Shown here one piece after another: positions 22,400-27,768 of a DNA stretch of 27,768 nt. Below the pieces are notes generated by a model, which was not told the origin of the DNA, did not search any database, and saw only the letters and a list, made by a program, of their open reading frames with translations. The DNA comes from Halonatronomonas sp051745085 (GTDB taxonomy: Bacteria; Bacillota; Halanaerobiia; Halanaerobiales; Halarsenatibacteraceae): positions 1-27,768 of the forward strand of contig JBNJDR010000021.1 of the NCBI GenBank assembly GCA_051745085.1, given 5' to 3'. The position numbers were made by a program, and so were the translations under genes. Each line of letters opens with the position of its first letter. Within the stretch, counting starts at the first letter, position 1.

Positions 22400-23893
22400 T
22401 TAGCTACCCCCTGTCGCCAGCTGCATTATACTTTCCTGACTGGCATCTTTACTATCCAGTATACCCTGAAGTCCACCTTTATAGATAACTCCAATTCTGG
22501 TCGCCAGATTTAATAACTCTGGTAATTCGGAAGATATAAAGATGATGGCCACATCATCTTTGACCAGTTCCCGCATCAAATTATAGATTTCCTGTTTTGC
22601 TCCAACATCTATGCCCCGTGTCGGTTCATCCATGATGATAACTTTAGGGTTTGTTGACAGAACCCGGGCTAAGACAACTTTTTGCTGGTTACCGCCGCTT
22701 AGGTTTTTGACCAACTGACCGGGCCCTGGGGTCCTTATATCCAGGCGGGAGATATAGTCTTCAACCAGAGATTTTTCTTGTTTTTGAGCAATCACCCCTT
22801 TGACCAGGGTAAGCTGCTCCAGGATCGATAAACTAATATTCACTCCCACCGAAAGTGCGGGGATCAACCCTTCTTCTTTTCTATTTTCGGTGAGATAATA
22901 GACTCCCTGGCTGATGGCATCCCGGGGTGATTCGATGTCTAACTCCTTACCCTGAAGATATATCCGTCCGCTTCTATTTTTGTATAAACCACAGATGGCC
23001 CGGGCTATTTCGCTCCTGCCTGCTCCCATCAAGCCCGCCAGGCCAAAGATTTCTCCCTGGTGAACCTGAAAACTTACATCATCGACAACTTCCGGAACAG
23101 TCAAATTTTCCACCGAAAATATTACTTCGTCCTCCTCAGTTTCGAAATCGGGGAATCGTTCATCCAGATTTCGGCCCACCATCTGCTGCACTATCTCATC
23201 TCTATCGGTATCTGCAATAGATTGCTCAGCCACCTTTTTTCCATCCCGCAGGACGGTGACGCGATCGCAGACTGCAAAGATTTCTTCTAAGTGGTGAGAG
23301 ATGTAGATAACTGCGATATTATTATCTTTCAGTTCCCGGATCAAATCGAACAATATCTCCACTTCCTGCTGAGAAAGAGAGGAGGTAGGTTCATCCATGG
23401 CTATTATTTCAGCATCCTGGGAGATAGCTTTAGCTATCTCTACCATCTGCTGTCTGCCGATGGTCAACTCAGAAACTTTGGTGTTAACATCGATATCTAA
23501 GCCCATTTCCGTAAAGATGGACTGGGCCTGTTGTTTCATCTTCTTAAAATTGATCACACCCATACCCCGGCCGGGCTCTCTCCCTAAAAAAATATTTTCA
23601 GCTGCGGTCAATTCTGAAACTAACTCCAGTTCCTGATGGATTATGGCCAGACCGGCTTCCTGAGCCTGACGGGGGTGGGTAAACTTCCTTTCTTCTCCCC
23701 GCAAAATAATCTGACCCTCATATTCTGGATGGACGCCTGTCAAAACCTTCATCAAGGTCGATTTACCGGCCCCGTTTTCTCCAACCAGGGCATGAACCTC
23801 CCCTTTACCGATGTTAAAATCTACGTCTTTCAGGGCTTGAACCCCGGGAAAGCTCTTACTGATATTTTTCATCTGTAGAATTGGTTCAGCCAT
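22400..23893 (-). CDS. rbsA: Ribose ABC transporter ATP-binding protein (two ABC domains)
   Basis: A 497-aa duplicated ATPase. Domain 1 has Walker A GENGAGKST, signature LTIGRQQ and Walker B IIAMDEPTSSL. Domain 2 has the degenerate Walker A GLMGAGRSE, signature LSGGNQQ and Walker B VIIMDEPTRGIDVGAK. The degenerate second site is normal for RbsA. ATG at 23893 overlaps the rbsD stop by one base (TGATG) with AGGAG upstream; a longer frame from 23941 would lie inside rbsD. It energises ribose uptake with rbsB and rbsC. Confidence 0.96.
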   Translation of the reverse strand: MAEPILQMKNISKSFPGVQALKDVDFNIGKGEVHALVGENGAGKSTLMKVLTGVHPEYEGQIILRGEERKFTHPRQAQEAGLAIIHQELELVSELTAAENIFLGREPGRGMGVINFKKMKQQAQSIFTEMGLDIDVNTKVSELTIGRQQMVEIAKAISQDAEIIAMDEPTSSLSQQEVEILFDLIRELKDNNIAVIYISHHLEEIFAVCDRVTVLRDGKKVAEQSIADTDRDEIVQQMVGRNLDERFPDFETEEDEVIFSVENLTVPEVVDDVSFQVHQGEIFGLAGLMGAGRSEIARAICGLYKNRSGRIYLQGKELDIESPRDAISQGVYYLTENRKEEGLIPALSVGVNISLSILEQLTLVKGVIAQKQEKSLVEDYISRLDIRTPGPGQLVKNLSGGNQQKVVLARVLSTNPKVIIMDEPTRGIDVGAKQEIYNLMRELVKDDVAIIFISSELPELLNLATRIGVIYKGGLQGILDSKDASQESIMQLATGGS

Positions 23894-24291
23894 CAAAAGC
23901 TCACTCCTGCAGTAAGGATAATATTGGAATAAGGGGAACATTCTCCCGTGCGGATAACTGCTCGCCCAGATTTTATCCTCTCCTTAAAGGTCTCGTGAGA
24001 AACAAATTCGGGCTGGACGGACTCTGGCAGGAGCCACTCTACTTCCTGCAGATTCCCGGGGTTGTTGTCTCTGATTTCATCCGCCAGTAAGGCCTCTTCG
24101 ATTATCATTTCCGCCAGAATAACTTCCAGAGTTGAAATAAAACCGGGCAGCCCACAGGTTATGGCCAGATCTATCTTGGTCACACCTTCGGGGACCGGCA
24201 GGCCGGCATCAGCTATTACAATTTGATCTTTATGACCCAGATCCGCTAACAACCAACTTAGCTGGGTATTGAGTAACTTACCTTTTTTCAT
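23893..24291 (-). CDS. rbsD: D-ribose pyranase
   Basis: A 132-aa protein of the RbsD family. It interconverts beta-pyranose and beta-furanose ribose so that ribokinase receives the furanose form. The catalytic His is in LADLGHKDQIVIADAGLPVP (His20), and the C-terminal VIRTGECSPYSNIIL is the second conserved segment. Length is typical. It overlaps rbsK by 4 bases and rbsA by 1, so translation is coupled. Confidence 0.95.
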   Translation of the reverse strand: MKKGKLLNTQLSWLLADLGHKDQIVIADAGLPVPEGVTKIDLAITCGLPGFISTLEVILAEMIIEEALLADEIRDNNPGNLQEVEWLLPESVQPEFVSHETFKERIKSGRAVIRTGECSPYSNIILTAGVSF

Positions 24292-25220
24292 TTGAGTAAA
24301 CCTCCCGTCTCAGGCATGAGTTCGAGCAATTCAGCCCGACTTAGTAATGAACTCTGAGCTCCAGGTCTGGTTACAGCAGCAGAGCCGTAATATACCCCTA
24401 ATTTGATCGCCTTTTCCAGGGAAAGACCTAAGCCTAACCCACAGGCTAAAGCTCCAGCAAAGGCATCTCCGGCCGCTGTGGTATCAACTACCTCAACTTC
24501 CGGGGCGGGAAAAGTCTTTTCCAGCTCCCCGTTCAACCACAGTACACCTGCAGCCCCCCGGGTTAGCAAAATATTTTTAACGCCTGATTCTAATAATACT
24601 TTTGCCCGCTCTTTTTGCCCAACATTTTTTGAGTCGACAAATCCAGCGGTTAGCTGCTTTAATTCTTCTTCATTTGGCAGTAGATAATCGACCAGCTGTA
24701 ATAATTTAGGCGGTATTTTTTGAGCAGGAGCGGGATCAAGAATAACTTCAGCTCCAGCTTCATGAGCCAGCTCAGCAGTTTTAATTACAGTTTCAAGGGG
24801 TATTTCTAACTGCAGCAGCAGATAATCCGCTTGAGTAATTATATCTTTTTTAGCTTGAATATCTTCTGGATGCAAACGACCATTTGCCCCGGTGATGAGA
24901 ATGATATGGTTCTGACCATCGGCAGTAACTGTGATATGGGCAGAACCGGTCTCGGCATCACTTAACTTTAAGTCTGGCTTTACTCCAAGAGATTTCAGAT
25001 TTTCTTCTAGACTTTGCCCTATTTCATCCTCTCCTCTGGCTCCGATGAAGGTAGGTCCAGCACCTAATTTTCCTGCGGCAGCCGCCTGATTAGCTCCTTT
25101 ACCTCCGGGGTGCCGAGCAAAACCACTACCTGGCAGGGTTTCTCCTGGACGAGGCAGCCTTTTACAGGTAACGACGTAATCCATATTTAAAGAACCTACC
25201 ACTACTATATTTTTATCCAT
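24288..25220 (-). CDS. rbsK: Ribokinase
   Basis: A 310-aa PfkB-family kinase making ribose 5-phosphate. The first signature, HPGGKGANQAAAAGKLGA, is near residue 35; the second, DTTAAGDAFAGALA with the catalytic Asp, is near 240. The ATG at 25220 begins one base after the rbsR stop codon, with AGGAGG about 10 bases upstream. A preceding ATG at 25229 is only one base from AGGAGG and is less likely. It overlaps rbsD by 4 bases. Confidence 0.95.
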   Translation of the reverse strand: MDKNIVVVGSLNMDYVVTCKRLPRPGETLPGSGFARHPGGKGANQAAAAGKLGAGPTFIGARGEDEIGQSLEENLKSLGVKPDLKLSDAETGSAHITVTADGQNHIILITGANGRLHPEDIQAKKDIITQADYLLLQLEIPLETVIKTAELAHEAGAEVILDPAPAQKIPPKLLQLVDYLLPNEEELKQLTAGFVDSKNVGQKERAKVLLESGVKNILLTRGAAGVLWLNGELEKTFPAPEVEVVDTTAAGDAFAGALACGLGLGLSLEKAIKLGVYYGSAAVTRPGAQSSLLSRAELLELMPETGGLLK

Positions 25221-25221
25221 C

Positions 25222-26265
25222 TTAATCATTCCTCCTAACCGCTGAATTACGGGGGACCAGTTGGGTAGAAAGGATCTGATCCTCAGGTAATTCAGAACTC
25301 AACAGATGATTCGACTTTTTTTGAATTTCTATTATTTGCAATAATAACTGCGCAGCTTTTCTACCTAAAGTATATTTAGGCTGAGCCATCGTGGCTAAAG
25401 GGGGGTCTACTAAATTGGCTATGGAAATATTATCGTGGCCTATCATAGCTAAATCATCAGGGATGTTGATATTTTGCTCCCGACAGGCCTGGTAGGCTCC
25501 TAAAGCCATCATATCATTAGCTGCGAAAACAGCCTCAATATTTATCGGTTTCCGCAGCAGTGCTTTCATCGCTCTATAGCCAGAATCCCGGCTGTAATCG
25601 CCGTTAACAATGTATTCTTCGTTTACTTTTTTACCTGCCTCTTTTACGGCCTGTTTATATCCTGCAGCTCTCTGCTGGGCGGAGAGAGTATCGATATCAC
25701 CTGTAATATGTGCTATATTGCGATAACCCTGTTTTTGCAGATAAGTGACTGCCTGATAAGCGGATCTTCGGTTATCAACCATGACTGTGGGGTAACTGGA
25801 CTCTGGAATATTTCGATCCAGCTGAACCACCGGAAAACCCTGCTCTTCCAGGTTTAAAATGGCCTCCCTGTTCTGCAGAGAGAGGGAGATAATTAAGCCG
25901 TCGACCCTCTTCTCCAGCATCAGATCGATTGCATCCTGCTCCCTGGCCGAATTATTATCTGTACTGGAAAAAATAACCGAATAGGAGTGTTTTTGAACGT
26001 AATCTTCTATACCTCTAGCTACTTCTGGAAAAAAGGGATTGTTAATATCCGGGATGATTAACCCTATTGAAAAGGTCTGATTTAAGACCAGGCTTCTGGC
26101 CATGGTATTAGGACGATAGTTTTCCTTCTCGATAACTTCACGAACCTTCAGCCGGGTTGCTTCCTTAACATCTGGTTTATCATTTAAAACTCTGGAAACG
26201 GTAGAGATTGAAACCCCGCATTCTTCGGCAATATCTTTTATGGTCAAATTTTCACCTGAATTCAT
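25222..26265 (-). CDS. rbsR: LacI-family ribose operon repressor
   Basis: A 347-aa LacI/GalR regulator. The N-terminal HTH is LTIKDIAEECGVSISTVSRV with hinge helix RPNTMARSL; the ligand domain carries the usual IGLIIPDINNPFFPEVARGI and AANDMMALGAYQA segments. The start is ATG at 26265, 5 bases after AGGTGA; the GTG at 26274 is inside that site. It is first in the rbsRKDACB operon, the order of Bacillus subtilis. A near-perfect LacI-type operator lies 37 bp upstream, so it probably represses the whole operon including itself and is released when ribose is present. Confidence 0.94.
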   Translation of the reverse strand: MNSGENLTIKDIAEECGVSISTVSRVLNDKPDVKEATRLKVREVIEKENYRPNTMARSLVLNQTFSIGLIIPDINNPFFPEVARGIEDYVQKHSYSVIFSSTDNNSAREQDAIDLMLEKRVDGLIISLSLQNREAILNLEEQGFPVVQLDRNIPESSYPTVMVDNRRSAYQAVTYLQKQGYRNIAHITGDIDTLSAQQRAAGYKQAVKEAGKKVNEEYIVNGDYSRDSGYRAMKALLRKPINIEAVFAANDMMALGAYQACREQNINIPDDLAMIGHDNISIANLVDPPLATMAQPKYTLGRKAAQLLLQIIEIQKKSNHLLSSELPEDQILSTQLVPRNSAVRRND

Positions 26266-26301
26266 CGCTATCACCTGTATATTTACGAATTATTGTTTCT
26301 T

Positions 26302-26323
26302 AAAAGGCTACCGGTAACCTTTT
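26302..26323. promoter_or_regulatory. LacI-type operator of the rbs operon
   Basis: AAAAGG-C-TACCGGTA-A-CCTTTT, a 22-bp palindrome broken only at one pair, with a central CG as in LacI-family sites. It lies just downstream of the promoter, around +1 to +22. Confidence 0.85.
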
Positions 26324-26330
26324 CAATTAT

Positions 26331-26359
26331 ATTTTATAATATTCTGAAATATTATTCAA
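26331..26359 (-). promoter_or_regulatory. Promoter of the rbs operon
   Basis: On the minus strand -35 TTGAAT (26359-26354), a 17-bp spacer and -10 TAAAAT (26336-26331). Transcription would start at the edge of the operator. Confidence 0.6.
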
Positions 26360-26381
26360 GTATTTCTCCCCCCTAAAAATG

Positions 26382-26408
26382 AAAAAAACCGGGGTAAAAA
26401 CCCCGGTT
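26382..26408 (-). terminator. Terminator after the rubredoxin gene
   Basis: An 8-bp stem AACCGGGG / CCCCGGTT with a 6-base loop, followed by seven Ts on the minus strand. Confidence 0.9.
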
Positions 26409-26427
26409 AAAAGTTTAAGTATTAAAA

Positions 26428-26601
26428 TTATTCATAAGGAACAAATAGATCTTTACCAACACCACAATCTGGACAGACCCATTCTTCTGGTACATCTTCA
26501 AATGATGTCCCTGGCTCTACAACTACTCCACCGCCTCCATCTGGATCCCCGACTTCTGGATCATATATATACATACATACAGTACATTGATATTTTTGCA
26601 T
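26428..26601 (-). CDS. Rubredoxin
   Basis: A 57-aa rubredoxin. The iron site is complete: C6-x2-C9 (YQCTVCMYIYDP) and C43-PD-C46-G. Also visible is the usual GTSFEDVPEEWVCPDCG stretch. The loop with four glycines (residues 22-25) is one to two residues longer than in standard forms. The ATG at 26601 has GGGGGAG three bases upstream. It is an electron carrier, often for superoxide or oxygen detoxification in anaerobes. It has its own promoter and terminator, so it is monocistronic. Confidence 0.96.
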   Translation of the reverse strand: MQKYQCTVCMYIYDPEVGDPDGGGGVVVEPGTSFEDVPEEWVCPDCGVGKDLFVPYE

Positions 26602-26639
26602 TAACTCCCCCCCTTTCTAGACTCGTATAATTTAGTATT

Positions 26640-26667
26640 ATTATAGCACAAACCGCTATAATGTCAA
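26640..26667 (-). promoter_or_regulatory. Consensus promoter of the rubredoxin gene with a dyad in the spacer
   Basis: On the minus strand -35 TTGACA (26667-26662), a 16-bp spacer and -10 TATAAT (26645-26640); both hexamers are perfect. A perfect 7-bp dyad, TTATAGC-N7-GCTATAA (26641-26661), covers spacer and -10 and could be an operator. Confidence 0.8.
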
Positions 26668-26670
26668 TTA

Positions 26671-27384
26671 TCATGTGAATATTCTAGTGGTAAAAGGAAA
26701 TCGTTGGGCTATTTCAGCTAACCGTTCAGCGGAAACTGGTTGATACCCAGGCTCGGCCGGTGGTCGATCTAAAGTATTTAAGTCTATCCTGTCTATGTTT
26801 AAATCTTCAACCAGTTTAACCATTGCCTCTATCTCTTCAGGTTGATCATTGATCCCCCTAAGCAGAAGAATTTCTAGCCAGATCTTACCGGTAAATTCTT
26901 TCGAGATTTTTGTTAAACCTTCAATGACCTGAGCAAAAGTAATTCCAGGAGCTGGGCGACAAATTTTTTGAAAAGTCTCAGCTCTCCCTGCATCTAGAGA
27001 AGGAACTAATAGATCCAGGTTTTGTATTTCAGCTCTAACTTCTTTTTGATGAAGCAAAGTACTGTTGGTTAATAAAGCGATCTTATAGTGCGGATGATCA
27101 GCATGTAAATGATCGATTATCTGACCTATCCCCGAATGTAAAGTAGGTTCGCCGTAACCTGAGAACGTGATATAATCAGCTTTAGGCCTATTCTGCAAAA
27201 ATTTATCCAACTCTGCAATAACTTTTTCGGTAGGTACATATTCTTTTCTTTTTAAGGTTAAATCCCGGGTAACTCCACATTCGCAGTAAACACAATTTTC
27301 AGAACAGATCAAATCAGGCAGCAGATTTATCCCCAGAGAAAGTCCTAATCTCCGAGAATTAACCACCCCTTTTACAAATTTCAT
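26671..27384 (-). CDS. Radical SAM protein
   Basis: A 237-aa compact radical SAM enzyme. The [4Fe-4S] motif is CSENCVYC (C-x3-C-x2-C, near residue 27); a GGE-like turn is FSGYGEPTLHSG (near 94), and the barrel continues to LEILLLRGIND and LNTLDRPP. It resembles the COG0731-type small radical SAM proteins of unknown specificity. ATG at 27384 follows AGGTGAG. It is 17 bp after an M23 peptidase gene and is probably co-transcribed with it. No maturase partner or peptide gene is adjacent. Confidence 0.9.
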   Translation of the reverse strand: MKFVKGVVNSRRLGLSLGINLLPDLICSENCVYCECGVTRDLTLKRKEYVPTEKVIAELDKFLQNRPKADYITFSGYGEPTLHSGIGQIIDHLHADHPHYKIALLTNSTLLHQKEVRAEIQNLDLLVPSLDAGRAETFQKICRPAPGITFAQVIEGLTKISKEFTGKIWLEILLLRGINDQPEEIEAMVKLVEDLNIDRIDLNTLDRPPAEPGYQPVSAERLAEIAQRFPFTTRIFT

Positions 27385-27401
27385 CTTATCTCACCTACTC
27401 T

Positions 27402-27767
27402 TTAGGGCAGAAAACTGAGTGGATTACGATGATCATCGTTTTGTTGAACTTCAAAATGGACATGCGGACCAGTTGCTATCCCGGTAGTTCCAACTCTGGC
27501 AATTGAAGAGCCTCTACTTACCGACTGACCCTGCTGGACTAAAATTTGTGAGTTATGGGCATATAAAGTTTTGTAACCGTTACCATGATCGATGATCACA
27601 GTCCTGCCATATCCACCTCTCCAGCCAGCATGAACTACCGTACCTGAAGCAGCTGCTTTGACAGTTGACCCATAAGCTGCAGCTATATCAACTCCGGTAT
27701 GGAAATTAGTTCTGCCTGTAACCGGATGTCGTCTATTTCCATAATTAGAAGTAATCCGACCGTCTAA
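27402..27767 (-). CDS. M23 (LytM-type) peptidase, C-terminal part; N-terminus outside the window
   Basis: A 121-aa C-terminal fragment, reading in frame from the window edge. The zinc-site segments of M23 endopeptidases are present: NFHTGVDIAA (HxxxD) and GPHVHFEVQ (HxH), with the conserved GYGRTVIIDHGNGYKTLYAH between them. It would cut or bind cell-wall peptide crosslinks in the envelope; any N-terminal LysM or coiled-coil domain lies outside the window. An internal GTG at 27599 is not the start, since the frame continues upstream without a stop. Confidence 0.93.
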   Translation of the reverse strand, partial: LDGRITSNYGNRRHPVTGRTNFHTGVDIAAAYGSTVKAAASGTVVHAGWRGGYGRTVIIDHGNGYKTLYAHNSQILVQQGQSVSRGSSIARVGTTGIATGPHVHFEVQQNDDHRNPLSFLP

Positions 27768-27768
27768 A

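Noticed and set aside
26379..26630. An 83-aa rightward reading frame
   Set aside because: It is the antisense of the rubredoxin gene, which has complete iron-binding cysteines, a ribosome site, a promoter and a terminator on the other strand.

Overview
The window looks like chromosome from an anaerobic, probably halophilic member of the Firmicutes (Bacillota), perhaps Halanaerobiales. The evidence is indirect: strong AGGAGG ribosome sites, TTG/GTG starts, rubredoxin and 2[4Fe-4S] proteins, and a Bacillus-type rbsRKDACB gene order. Both solute-binding proteins are acidic and have ordinary signal peptides with no lipobox, which suggests a diderm envelope. There is no rRNA, tRNA, CRISPR array, transposase, integrase or phage gene.

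Region 1 (1-8,910) is AT-rich (about 33% GC in a line counted by hand, lower between genes). An AraC-family regulator faces a leftward array: 2[4Fe-4S] protein, unrecognised Cys/His protein, tripartite carboxylate transporter (tctC-tctB-tctA), HpcH/HpaI aldolase, malate/lactate-type dehydrogenase, SagB-type FMN oxidoreductase. This resembles a regulated uptake and breakdown unit for an unidentified hydroxy-carboxylate. A 35-bp element occurs three times (73-107, 7721-7755, 7902-7936). Two copies lie in the divergent control region and one lies just past the end of the array.

Region 2 (8,963-19,090) is clearly GC-richer (about 45-50% in hand-counted lines) and leftward throughout. It holds queT, a secreted ComEC-like metallo-beta-lactamase fused to a ComEA helix-hairpin-helix domain, and a DUF3006 protein. 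It then has a three-gene ABC exporter with its own strong promoter, and a methyltransferase-MFS-M20 amidohydrolase group. It ends with an internally duplicated membrane protein of unknown function and an Asp/Glu racemase-family protein followed by a half-size DMT transporter.

Region 3 (19,150-27,768) starts with a rightward secreted protein of the erythromycin-esterase/ChaN-like type, followed by a shared bidirectional terminator. The leftward ribose operon rbsR-K-D-A-C-B follows, with a near-perfect LacI-type operator just downstream of a sigma-A promoter. Then come a 57-aa rubredoxin with a consensus promoter containing a dyad, a radical SAM protein, and the C-terminal part of an M23 peptidase that runs off the right edge.

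The best candidate for something undescribed is Region 1: the AraC/ferredoxin/unknown-protein/TTT/aldolase/dehydrogenase unit together with its repeated control element.
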